A stretch of 8,350 nucleotides of DNA from Campylobacterales bacterium (GTDB lineage Bacteria > Campylobacterota > Campylobacteria > Campylobacterales > QNZT01): contig DQTU01000323.1 in assembly GCA_015662615.1 (NCBI GenBank), forward strand, positions 1-8,350. Reading direction: 5' to 3'. The position numbers and the translations under genes were made by a program. The notes under the pieces are model-generated. The model was not told where the DNA came from, did not search any database, and saw only the letters and a program-made list of their open reading frames with translations. Positions 1 to 7,319 of this stretch are shown piece by piece (the stretch's first letter is position 1; every line of letters begins with the position of its first letter).

Positions 1-23
1 GTTCTTTTAGATAAAGATTTCAT
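1..23 (-). CDS. Possible start of a further gene, partial (runs off left edge)
   Basis: An ATG at 23-21 overlaps the TGA stop (22-20) of the preceding small membrane-protein frame in the ATGA arrangement also seen at two junctions in this operon. Only seven codons (MKSLSKR) lie inside the window, so no product can be named. There is no clear Shine-Dalgarno upstream; translation would depend on coupling to the upstream frame. The overlap geometry is the only support. Confidence 0.28.
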
Positions 24-215
24 TTAGTATAAGCTGTAAAAATAGCTATGGAAACGACAATAGATACAAAGGCAAAAAGATAACCAACCCAATTTGAATT
101 TTGAAAAAATTTAATTGCATAAGCACCAAACCCACCTGCAATAGCCAATAATACAATAAGCTTTTTATACAAACCATCTATTAGCTAGTAAATCAACTCT
201 ATCTTTTATATCCAT
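20..215 (-). pseudogene. Small two-helix membrane protein with apparent 1-base frameshift
   Basis: From the ATG at 215 the reading is MDIKDRVDLLANRWFV and then stop. A second frame, open from about 184 to the TGA at 20, encodes two hydrophobic segments, roughly LIVLLAIAGGFGAYAIKFF and GYLFAFVSIVVSIAIFTAY, separated by a short polar stretch. From ATG to TGA is 196 nt, one base more than 65 codons. Removing one base near 180-184 would join them into a plausible 64-aa protein: a charged N-terminus, then two membrane helices. The family is not recognised by name, although small proteins of this build are common in Campylobacterota. Alternatives are a sequencing error, or a shorter intact protein of 50 aa starting at a TTG at 172; no good Shine-Dalgarno supports either start. 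It lies 29 bp downstream of cobQ on the same strand, so it may be the operon tail. Confidence 0.5.
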
Positions 216-244
216 TCAAATATTATATCATGATTTTAAATATA

Positions 245-1621
245 TCATTGATTTCGAATACAATTCAATACCCTATCCATGTTCAAATTCTTCCCCATTT
301 CTCCTATAAAATTCCCTAATATCTCTTCTTTCCGTTCTTCAAAACAATATCCATTATACCCATCTTTAAATATATAATTTCTAAACTCATCATTATCAAA
401 TATCCCATGCACAAAAGTTCCAAAGATATTTTTATCCTCAAAATAAATAGGATATTTTTTACTCATCCCATAATGAATTTCATAACCCTTTAACTGCATA
501 TCATGTAATTCAAAACTTAATTTTTTAACTATTTTTTTATCTTTAAATGTGACAGTTTCTTTTATAAAACCAAGTCCCTCAGAAGTTTTTGTATCACTTT
601 CAACTCCCGTTTCATCGATGAGAGTCTCAAACATCATCTCATAGCCACCACAAATTCCGATAATCTTTTTTTTGTAGTTTTGAAGTGCTTTAAAAATTCC
701 ATTTTCTTTCATCCACTCTAAATCACTTACAACTCGTTTGGAGCCAGGGATGATGATATAGTTATACTCAGAAAGATTTGAAGTGATAAAATCTACTTGT
801 AATTCATCATCAATTATAAGTGGTTCAAAGTCATTAAAATTACTAATATGAGGAAGTTTTATGATGCCTATTTTTATAGATGCATCTAGGTTTTGAGTAT
901 AGTTTTGCAAACTTGCACTATCTTCAAATCCTATGTTTAATGGCAGATACGGAAGCACTCCAAGTACAGGTACTCCAAACTTTTCTTCTATGATTTTTAT
1001 CCCATCATCAAATAGAGTTCTATCTCCTCTAAATTTGTTTATGATAACACCGATGAGATTTTCTCTCAACTTGGGATGTAAAAGTTCTATTGTTCCATAG
1101 ATAGATGCAAATACCCCACCTTTTTCGATGTCTGCTACAAGTATGATTTTGGTGTTAAAAGTATCAGCGATAAAAGTATTTGAGAGGTCTTTTTCTAAGA
1201 GGTTTAACTCTACACATCCACCAGCTCCCTCGGCCACAACACAGTCATGTTTTTTATCAAGATAGGAAAAAGTATTTTTGACGATTGGCTTTAAAGTGTC
1301 AATCTGTTTATAATAACTTTTGACATCTTTCTCTCCAACTTCTTTCCCCTCTACGATAAGAGATGCAGAGTTTTTTGAGCCCGATTTTAATAGAATTGGA
1401 TTGACATGATAAGATGTTTTTACTCCAATTACCGAGTTTTGAAAATGGGTAGATATTGCTATCTCAGAGCCATCATCTGCAACTTGTGAATTGTTTGAAA
1501 CATTTTGAGCTTTAAATGCAACGGTAGAAATTCCTGCATCTTGAAGTAGTTTCGCGATGACAAATGTGATGGTGGATTTTCCTGCATCTGAGCTTGTTCC
1601 AAAGATTGAGATATTAGTCAT
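245..1621 (-). CDS. cobQ: Cobyric acid synthase (glutamine-hydrolysing)
   Basis: A 458-aa protein, slightly short for the family (usually about 480-510). CobQ/CbiP uses ATP and glutamine to amidate the b, d, e and g side chains of adenosylcobyrinic acid a,c-diamide, giving adenosylcobyric acid, in the cytoplasm. The N-terminal synthetase domain shows the P-loop-like GTSSDAGKST (residues 8-17), the family hallmark FKAQNVSNNS (36-45) and EGAGG (131-135). The C-terminal class I glutaminase domain carries the nucleophile Cys324 in GICGGYEMM, followed by GYEIHYG (379-385) and the catalytic His405 in GTFVHGIF. Both active sites look intact. The start ATG at 1621 overlaps the preceding Cys-rich gene by 8 nt; the Shine-Dalgarno is weak, suggesting coupling. 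It is the last intact gene of the B12 operon. FKAQN and the C-terminal GYEIHYG separate it from the a,c-diamide synthase CobB/CbiA. Confidence 0.95.
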   Translation of the reverse strand: MTNISIFGTSSDAGKSTITFVIAKLLQDAGISTVAFKAQNVSNNSQVADDGSEIAISTHFQNSVIGVKTSYHVNPILLKSGSKNSASLIVEGKEVGEKDVKSYYKQIDTLKPIVKNTFSYLDKKHDCVVAEGAGGCVELNLLEKDLSNTFIADTFNTKIILVADIEKGGVFASIYGTIELLHPKLRENLIGVIINKFRGDRTLFDDGIKIIEEKFGVPVLGVLPYLPLNIGFEDSASLQNYTQNLDASIKIGIIKLPHISNFNDFEPLIIDDELQVDFITSNLSEYNYIIIPGSKRVVSDLEWMKENGIFKALQNYKKKIIGICGGYEMMFETLIDETGVESDTKTSEGLGFIKETVTFKDKKIVKKLSFELHDMQLKGYEIHYGMSKKYPIYFEDKNIFGTFVHGIFDNDEFRNYIFKDGYNGYCFEERKEEILGNFIGEMGKNLNMDRVLNCIRNQ

Positions 1622-2006
1622 GGCACTTTTTCATAATTTCTAGCCAGTTCGTGTCAAAATGTTTTTTTATATACCCCTCATCGTGAGGAATAGTACAGCC
1701 ACTACAATCTTGATGGATGATGCCGTTATGTTCTATTTGTGCCCCATTTTTTGAATCGATACTGCACCAGCTTTTAAGTTTTTTGGCACTATCATCAAAA
1801 CGAAAATTTGGACATGCACAAAGGTAGCAGTTTAGGTTTTCCATGTCGTGACACTTTTTATTTTGAGCAAACAAAGGGCAAAAATCAACATCAGTTTTTG
1901 AGATATTTTCCCAACGAAAATATTCAACAAGTTTATTTTCTGTAACTTTTTCAACAATCTGGCGATGCTTTTTGGCATGGTTTTCAAACCAACTAAGATA
2001 AGACAT
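1614..2006 (-). CDS. Cysteine-rich small protein, probably metal- or cluster-binding
   Basis: A 130-aa soluble protein with nine cysteines (43, 52, 60, 63, 65, 81, 101, 104, 128) and no signal peptide or membrane segment. The core runs CPLF..KCHD (43-54), NCYLCACPNF (59-68), WCSID (80-84) and DCSGCTIPHD (100-109). This spacing resembles the Pfam 'cysteine-rich small domain' (PF04071), a putative metal-binding domain that I recall near or fused to cobalamin genes in archaea and other anaerobes; this is from memory, not a search. The N-terminal 40 residues are charged and probably helical. It overlaps cobD by 14 nt and cobQ by 8 nt, so it is made together with the two corrinoid enzymes. A part in corrinoid metabolism (iron-sulfur, zinc or cobalt binding) is inferred from context; the biochemical function is unknown. 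Confidence 0.8.
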   Translation of the reverse strand: MSYLSWFENHAKKHRQIVEKVTENKLVEYFRWENISKTDVDFCPLFAQNKKCHDMENLNCYLCACPNFRFDDSAKKLKSWCSIDSKNGAQIEHNGIIHQDCSGCTIPHDEGYIKKHFDTNWLEIMKKCHD

Positions 2007-2979
2007 AAGCCAATCTCTTCACATCTTTTTTACCTTTAACGGAAAATCGAACATGTCTATCATCTAAAAAGTCAAAATTGTCACAATTTCTTATAAGGAT
2101 TTTCTGTTTTTTGCATTTTTTCTGTAACTTTGAGGCATCTATCTTTTTAAGTTTAACAAGGAAAAAGTTTGCATCGCTTTCATAAATCTTTTTGATATAT
2201 TTTGAGGATTTTAACACTTTGAAAAGTCTCTTTTTATCTTTAGCTAAATTCTCAATGGTTCTTTTTTCAAATTTTTTATCTTTTAATGCTTCTATGATGT
2301 AATTTTCATCGTATCTAGAGATATTCCAAGCTGGAATTGTTTTTTCTATTGTCTTTATATTTTGTTTACTTGAAAGGACTATACCCACTCTTACCCCCGC
2401 ACATGAGTAAAATTTTGTGAGGGACTTTAAGATATATAGTTTATTGCTATTTTTAAAAGAGGAGGTGTTTGGCGTAAAATCTAAAAATGACTCATCTATT
2501 AAAACTGTGTTATTCTGTCTCTTCCAAATCTCAAAAAGTCTTTCAAGGTCATAATATCTTCCATCAGGTGTGGAGGGATTGACAAAGATAACAAAACTAT
2601 CTTTTTCAGGCTCTTCATAAAGGTTTTTAAAACGGTTAATGAGTTTAACTTTTTTAGCATGTTTTACATATTCACTGTAAGCTGGAGCATAGATAGTTAC
2701 TATTGTGTCAACGCTGGTTAAAATAGCTTGTATGGCAGAACTTGCACCATTAAAAAGTGCGATTTGAGTTGGTTTGACTCCGTATTTATAGGATAGTTTC
2801 TTTTTTAGTTTGGTATATTTGAAATCTGCGTATTTTGAGATGTCAAGAGAGTTGAAATCTAAAGCTATTTTTGGTTTGCATGGGTTAATGTTTGAAGAGA
2901 AATCTATAATTTTTTCAGGGCTAGTTTTAAGCTCTTTTGAAAATTTATAGATGTCTCCACCGTGTGAATGTTTTTTCAT
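1993..2979 (-). CDS. cobD: Threonine-phosphate decarboxylase type, PLP-dependent aminotransferase fold
   Basis: A 328-aa fold-type I PLP enzyme, somewhat shorter than Salmonella CobD (about 364). The family decarboxylates L-threonine O-3-phosphate to (R)-1-amino-2-propanol O-2-phosphate, the linker joining cobyric acid to the lower ligand. Visible motifs are the CobD-style N-terminus HSHGGDIY (4-11) with DFSSNINP (26-33), the cofactor phosphate region FNGASSAI (76-83), NPSTPDG (134-140) replacing the common NPNNPTG, IDES with Asp162 for the pyridine nitrogen, Lys189 in SLTKF as the Schiff-base lysine, Arg197 in AGVRVG and the C-terminal Arg311 in VRFSV. The HGGDIY start and the operon separate it from histidinol-phosphate aminotransferase. 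A Campylobacterota homologue is known to act on serine phosphate, so the substrate is not certain. A Shine-Dalgarno GGAG lies 6 nt before the ATG, inside btuC, and start and stop overlap as ATGA. Confidence 0.9.
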   Translation of the reverse strand: MKKHSHGGDIYKFSKELKTSPEKIIDFSSNINPCKPKIALDFNSLDISKYADFKYTKLKKKLSYKYGVKPTQIALFNGASSAIQAILTSVDTIVTIYAPAYSEYVKHAKKVKLINRFKNLYEEPEKDSFVIFVNPSTPDGRYYDLERLFEIWKRQNNTVLIDESFLDFTPNTSSFKNSNKLYILKSLTKFYSCAGVRVGIVLSSKQNIKTIEKTIPAWNISRYDENYIIEALKDKKFEKRTIENLAKDKKRLFKVLKSSKYIKKIYESDANFFLVKLKKIDASKLQKKCKKQKILIRNCDNFDFLDDRHVRFSVKGKKDVKRLAYVLS

Positions 2980-3935
2980 CTTTTTCTCCGTAATAAAATG
3001 TATATAAATACAACCCCACCAATGAATGAAGTAATAATCCCAACAGGTATCTCTGAAATAGTTGGTAAACTCCTTGAGAGGGTATCACAAAGAAGTAGAA
3101 ATAGTCCACCTGCTAGAAAAGTTGGCACGATAGTTTTTTCAACACTTTGTTTCATCACGCTTTTTACGATATGTGGGATGATAAGCCCTATAAAAGAGAT
3201 GGGACCGACGATACTCACAAGCACGCCAACAGCCAAAGAAATAACCATAAAAAGAGTGATTAAAACTTTCTCAACATTAACACCTTTTAAAAATGCAAAC
3301 TCACTTGAGATAGAGAGAAGTTTTAACTCATGTTTGTGTTTTATCGCCACAAAAAGTATGGCAATTGCACTCATGACAACAGGTAATGTATCGCCATAGC
3401 CTACTGTTAAAAGAGTTCCCATGGTAAATCTAAGAACAAGATAACTCTCTTGAAAATCACTTAGATAGTATAAAATTAAAAGTATAGAAGAGTAAAGAAA
3501 TGAGAGTGCAATTCCTACCAAAATCAGCCGTTGGTCACTTGAAGAGGGGAGTTTTTTTGAAAAAAAGTAGATTAGTGCTACGGTACTCAATGCTCCGAAA
3601 AATCCAAAAAGTGTTACAAATGAGAAGCCTAAAAAACTACTGGTAAATCCAAATATTATCGCTATAGCAGCTCCTAAAGTTGCACCGCTGGAGATTCCAA
3701 GCGTAAATGGAGTTGTGAGCGGATTTCTAAAAAGTGTCTGGAAAAGCAGCCCTGAAAGTGCGAGTATTCCACCGCTTAAAAATGCTAAGATGGTTCTAGG
3801 AAGTCTGATTTGCGTGAAGATTTGGTACTCCATGGATGAGGGTTCAAGTATCTTCATAAAGTTTAAATCAATTTTTCCGACAAGTGTTGATAATATTAGC
3901 AAAGTAAAAAGGGCAAAAAACCAAAGGATTTTCAT
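2976..3935 (-). CDS. btuC: FecCD-family ABC permease, cobalamin type (BtuC)
   Basis: A 319-aa polytopic inner-membrane permease of the vitamin B12/ferric siderophore family (FecCD/BtuC), typical length about 320-335. These permeases form homodimers with two ATPases and pass corrinoid or siderophore from the binding protein to the cytoplasm. Signatures seen are RLPRTILAFLSGGILALSG (44-62), QTLFRNPLTTPFTLGISSGA (66-85), the late GPISFIGLIIPHIVK (244-258), which in this family lies in the cytoplasmic region contacting the ATPase, and EIPVGIITSFIGG (295-307). About ten hydrophobic segments can be picked out. The sequence alone does not tell B12 from siderophore; the assignment to B12 rests on btuB, cobD and cobQ alongside. 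It starts in an ATGA overlap with the btuD stop, with only a weak GGTAG upstream, indicating coupled translation. Confidence 0.9.
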   Translation of the reverse strand: MKILWFFALFTLLILSTLVGKIDLNFMKILEPSSMEYQIFTQIRLPRTILAFLSGGILALSGLLFQTLFRNPLTTPFTLGISSGATLGAAIAIIFGFTSSFLGFSFVTLFGFFGALSTVALIYFFSKKLPSSSDQRLILVGIALSFLYSSILLILYYLSDFQESYLVLRFTMGTLLTVGYGDTLPVVMSAIAILFVAIKHKHELKLLSISSEFAFLKGVNVEKVLITLFMVISLAVGVLVSIVGPISFIGLIIPHIVKSVMKQSVEKTIVPTFLAGGLFLLLCDTLSRSLPTISEIPVGIITSFIGGVVFIYILLRRKR

Positions 3936-4639
3936 AAGTTTACTACCACATTATCGCCATTTTTAATCACACTATCTCCAAATATTGTTTGTAGATTTGA
4001 AGATGTAAAAAATGTATTCGCACTTTTAAATAGTTTTCCCTCTCCCTTTGTGATATAGAGAATTGGATAATTCAACTTTGAAGCAAGTTGCAAATCATGA
4101 GTGATGATAATTTTCTGTTTCAGATAAGTTGGATTTTTCAGTATCTCAAAAGCATGTTTTGTCTTTTTGGGGTCAAGGTTGCTTGTCGGTTCATCAAAAA
4201 TCGTAAGCTTGGCATTTTGCACCAATGCAGAACCCAAAAGCAGAAGTTGCTGCTCTCCAGAACTTAAATCACTACAGTAACTTTTTTGAAATTTCTCAAG
4301 CTCTAAAAGTTTTAAAATTTCTCCAATTTTTAAGGGGTGTTCACTTAACGCAAGAAAATCATAAACATTGATATATGAGTCGTAAATAGAGAGTTTTGGA
4401 GGTATATAGTTGATAAGTTTTGAGCGTTTGTAAGAAGCCAATGACTCTATAAAAGTATCTTCAATCATAATGGATTTTTTACTTTTCAAAAGTCCACAAA
4501 GCAGTTTTGCTAAGGTACTTTTCCCTGCACCGTTTGAGCCTAATATCGTAAGGTTTTCATCCTCTTTTAGTTCCAAAGAGATTCCTTTCAAAATCTCCTT
4601 TTCATCAATCTTGAATGAGGGTAAGTTTACTTTTAGCAT
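3932..4639 (-). CDS. btuD: ABC transporter ATPase, cobalamin type (BtuD), altered Q-loop
   Basis: A 235-aa cytoplasmic ATPase that powers the BtuC permease. It has the Walker A GSNGAGKST (34-42), the ABC signature LSSGEQQ (125-131), Walker B LTIFDE (145-150), the D-loop SNLDP (153-157) and the H-loop His181 in ITHD. The Q-loop is unusual: where the family normally reads YVPQ, this protein has YIPP (78-81), so Pro81 takes the place of the glutamine that coordinates Mg and couples to the permease. The other motifs look active. The C-terminus (about 190-235) keeps the family's short tail. The ATG at 4639 lies 35 nt inside btuF and is preceded by a modest AGAAG. The family also serves siderophore importers; B12 specificity is inferred from the operon. 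Confidence 0.9.
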   Translation of the reverse strand: MLKVNLPSFKIDEKEILKGISLELKEDENLTILGSNGAGKSTLAKLLCGLLKSKKSIMIEDTFIESLASYKRSKLINYIPPKLSIYDSYINVYDFLALSEHPLKIGEILKLLELEKFQKSYCSDLSSGEQQLLLLGSALVQNAKLTIFDEPTSNLDPKKTKHAFEILKNPTYLKQKIIITHDLQLASKLNYPILYITKGEGKLFKSANTFFTSSNLQTIFGDSVIKNGDNVVVNL

Positions 4640-5456
4640 CTTCTAAAATCTCTCTAAAATCTTTGATATAGTGAATCACTCTATGGCTTGGCATGCCAGC
4701 ATATTTTTTCGTTGTAACATAGATGGTTTTGGCTTTGGAAGCAGTTATTGGCAAGTTAAGCCATGGTTGTATCAATCTTTGAGTCTCTTTTTGTTCTCCT
4801 TCAACTGAATGTGCTAGGATATATATGATATCTGGATTTGTCGCTATAATTCCTTCATAGGATAGCATGGGTTGTTTTGTGGTGTTCTCTTCAAAAGCAT
4901 TTTGGTTTCCAGACTCTCTTATGATGTCAGCAAAATAGATACTGTTCCCACTAACAAAAACTTCCTTTTTAAGGTCAAATTGCCTGCCAAAAACGATAAG
5001 GATTTTTTTATCTTTTAAAACGCCTTTTGTCTTTTGCATCGCTTGTTCAATATCTTTTACAATGGCTTTAGCCTCAATGTCAGCATTTGTTAAAAGAGCA
5101 ATCTTTTCTATCCCATTTTTGATATCATCCAAAGAGGAGATTTTTATTAACTCTGTTTTGATGCCTAGTTTTTCAAGTTTTGGTTTTAAGGAAAGGTTGT
5201 TTTTTTGCATCAAAACCAAAGTTGGTTTGAGGCTTACGATTTTCTCCAAAGAAACAGAAAAATAACCACCCACTTTAGTGATAGTTTGTGACGCTTTAGG
5301 GAAAGTAGCATAAGTGGTATTACCCACTATACTATCTCCTTTTCCCAATGCAAATAAAATTTCATTTATCGAAGGAGCAAGCGCAACAATCCTCTGCTCG
5401 CTTGCCCAAATCGTACTACAAAAAAGTAATAAAAAAAGTTTTACTACTGTTTTCAC
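4605..5456 (-). CDS. btuF: Periplasmic cobalamin-binding protein (BtuF), GTG start
   Basis: A 283-aa class III solute-binding protein that delivers corrinoid to BtuCD. The signal peptide covers residues 1 to about 18 or 19 (MKTVVKLFLLLFCSTIWA), with cleavage likely before SEQ; the Cys at 13 lies in the hydrophobic core and is not a convincing lipobox. The mature protein begins with the family hallmark RIVALAPSINEILFALG (22-38), then KVGGYFSVSLEKIVSLKPTL (61-80), with the second lobe from about residue 150, including MLSYEGIIATNPDIIYILA (197-215) and MPSHRVIHYIKDFREIL (255-271). The start is GTG at 5456, sharing its G with the TAG stop of btuB; AAGG about 8 nt upstream, within the last btuB codons, is the ribosome site. 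No ATG precedes the signal peptide. Homologous proteins bind heme or siderophores; B12 is inferred from neighbours. Confidence 0.9.
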   Translation of the reverse strand: MKTVVKLFLLLFCSTIWASEQRIVALAPSINEILFALGKGDSIVGNTTYATFPKASQTITKVGGYFSVSLEKIVSLKPTLVLMQKNNLSLKPKLEKLGIKTELIKISSLDDIKNGIEKIALLTNADIEAKAIVKDIEQAMQKTKGVLKDKKILIVFGRQFDLKKEVFVSGNSIYFADIIRESGNQNAFEENTTKQPMLSYEGIIATNPDIIYILAHSVEGEQKETQRLIQPWLNLPITASKAKTIYVTTKKYAGMPSHRVIHYIKDFREILEDAKSKLTLIQD

Positions 5457-7315
5457 TATTTTACCTTATACCTAAACCCAAGATAATACGCCCTTTCACT
5501 TGTTGCAAAACCAGCAACACTCTGATACTCTTCATCCAAGATGTTATCAATTTTTCCATAAACACTCAACTGACTATTTATATCATAATCCGCAGTCAAA
5601 TTCACAACGGTGTATGCTTCATAGTCCACTTCGGGGTCTCTATCATACTGTGATTTTTTACGCTCTCCAACATACTGTATCAAAGTCCCGATATGCGTAT
5701 CAGCCAAACCATAATAGTCTAAAGATAAATTAGCCGTATTTTTAGCTCTTCTTGCCAACTCTTTCCCCTCTTTATCTTTAGTTTTTAGATAAGTGTAGTT
5801 AAAATTATACGCTAAATTTGCAATTTCTAAAGAGTTTGCATAGGAGAGTTCAACACCTTTTAGTCTGCTTTTCCCCGAAACATTAAAATACGACCCAGCA
5901 AAGGTCACAAAATCCGTAGTAATATACACAATCAAATCATCAATATCATTTTGAAAGTAAGTAACTCCAAACCCTTTATAGTTTGCCGTCACATCAAACC
6001 CTTTTGTCTCTTCAGGATTCAAATCTTTATTTCCTGCATAACTATAAAGTTGAAAAAGTGAAGGAACATTATAAGCGGTAGCATAGTTAAAAGATGTCCA
6101 AAAACCTTTTATGTTCTCATGGATATGTTTTAGTCCAAGTTTATAAGTTACTTTATTACTAAAATCATCAAATTTATCATAACGAAGTGCTTGAGAAAAT
6201 ATCGTAGTACCAGAGAGTAAGCCATCAAATGAATTTGAGTTTGTCGCAAAAATCCCTTGGTTTGCATACTCTTTATCGATGGTATTCTCATGTTTGAATT
6301 TTTTGCAATCCACTCCGATACTCATGTCTGCATTTTTAGCATAAGAGAGTGCACTATTTAATCCAAATTCTTTAACACTTCCATCAAATTTACTAACCAT
6401 GCTTGTTGTTGATGTCCGAGAAAAATCTGACTGGTTAAAATAAATCTTTGTTTTGTTTTTACCCTCGGTGTTAGTATAGCTTACTCCATAAAATTGCTCT
6501 ATAGCAGTAGCATTTGCGATAGGGTCATTTGAAGCCAAAGTTTCATCCATGTTATATCCATCAAAGTCACTATCGGCATCGATATAATTAAAAAATGTTT
6601 CGACTCTATCGTTATCTGTGATGTTGTAACCGAATTTTATATCTGCAGAATTGTTTTCATACTGGTCGTCTTCAAAATCATTAGCATCTTTTCCCTCAGG
6701 AACTTTAGTACTAAATCCATCAGTGGAAAGTCTTTGAGCATTTAATGAAACATCAAATTTGTCTTGTTTGTAGGTAGTATTAAATCCGTAGGTTTGACTG
6801 TTAAAACTTCCATATTCTGCGTTGATTGAAGCAGTAAATCCATCTTTAGTAGCTTTTTTTGTGATGATATTGATAACACCAGCACTTGCATCTGCTCCCC
6901 AAACACCTGATTGTGCACCTTTTACGATTTCGATTCTCTCAATATTCTCCATCAAGATATATTGAAAATGAGCACCTGAAACAGAAGTAGGGTCATTATA
7001 ACGCACGCCATCAACAAGCACTAAAACACGCTTTGAACTAAATCCTCGCAGCATGATAGAAGTTGCTTTTCCTAATCCACCATTTCGAGTATATGAGATA
7101 CCCGGCTGTGCTTTGAGTGCATCGCTGATCGTTTTATATCCACGCTCTTTTATCTCTTCACTTGTAATGATATCTACATTTGCTGTGATATTTTCTAAGT
7201 TCTGTGCTGATTTGGTTGGAGTTGTGACGGTAAGTTTGTCAAGTTGAATGTCTGTTGCATATGCTTGGTTTGAAAGAAAAATTGCCAGTAGTAGTGAAAG
7301 TTTTGTTTTTGTCAT
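5456..7315 (-). CDS. btuB: TonB-dependent outer-membrane cobalamin receptor (BtuB)
   Basis: A 619-aa outer-membrane receptor, close to E. coli BtuB (614). It imports corrinoids using TonB-ExbBD energy. The ATG at 7315 is chosen over an in-frame one at 7414 because it opens a signal peptide, MTKTKLSLLLAIFLSNQAYA (1-20), and has AAGGA 7 nt upstream. A Ton-box-like LDKLTVTT (25-32) precedes the plug (about 40-155), which holds MLRGFSSKRVLVLVDGVRYN (88-107) and VKGAQSGVWGADASAGVINI (131-150). In the early barrel, STDGF (197-201), the acidic stretch 210-217 and DADSDFDGYN (246-255) resemble the calcium- and B12-contact loops of E. coli BtuB as remembered. The C-terminus ends YYLGFRYKVK, so the usual terminal aromatic is followed by three extra residues. 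It leads the transporter genes; the specificity is inferred from both sequence and operon. Confidence 0.93.
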   Translation of the reverse strand: MTKTKLSLLLAIFLSNQAYATDIQLDKLTVTTPTKSAQNLENITANVDIITSEEIKERGYKTISDALKAQPGISYTRNGGLGKATSIMLRGFSSKRVLVLVDGVRYNDPTSVSGAHFQYILMENIERIEIVKGAQSGVWGADASAGVINIITKKATKDGFTASINAEYGSFNSQTYGFNTTYKQDKFDVSLNAQRLSTDGFSTKVPEGKDANDFEDDQYENNSADIKFGYNITDNDRVETFFNYIDADSDFDGYNMDETLASNDPIANATAIEQFYGVSYTNTEGKNKTKIYFNQSDFSRTSTTSMVSKFDGSVKEFGLNSALSYAKNADMSIGVDCKKFKHENTIDKEYANQGIFATNSNSFDGLLSGTTIFSQALRYDKFDDFSNKVTYKLGLKHIHENIKGFWTSFNYATAYNVPSLFQLYSYAGNKDLNPEETKGFDVTANYKGFGVTYFQNDIDDLIVYITTDFVTFAGSYFNVSGKSRLKGVELSYANSLEIANLAYNFNYTYLKTKDKEGKELARRAKNTANLSLDYYGLADTHIGTLIQYVGERKKSQYDRDPEVDYEAYTVVNLTADYDINSQLSVYGKIDNILDEEYQSVAGFATSERAYYLGFRYKVK

Positions 7316-7319
7316 AAAA

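Noticed and set aside
222..227. TATAAT on the minus strand just before the ATG at 215
   Set aside because: No -35 is seen, and it would start transcription at about the ATG itself, giving a leaderless message. In such AT-rich DNA a chance match is likely.
216..244. Search for a terminator after cobQ
   Set aside because: The 29-bp gap holds only AT-rich sequence with a short ATCATGAT palindrome; there is no stable stem followed by a T tract, so the transcript may continue leftward.
2968..3399. 143-codon plus-strand frame, and similar plus-strand frames near 3715, 5062, 5348, 5500 and 7053
   Set aside because: All lie antisense to well-supported genes (btuC, btuF, btuB), have no ribosome sites, and their translations resemble no family.
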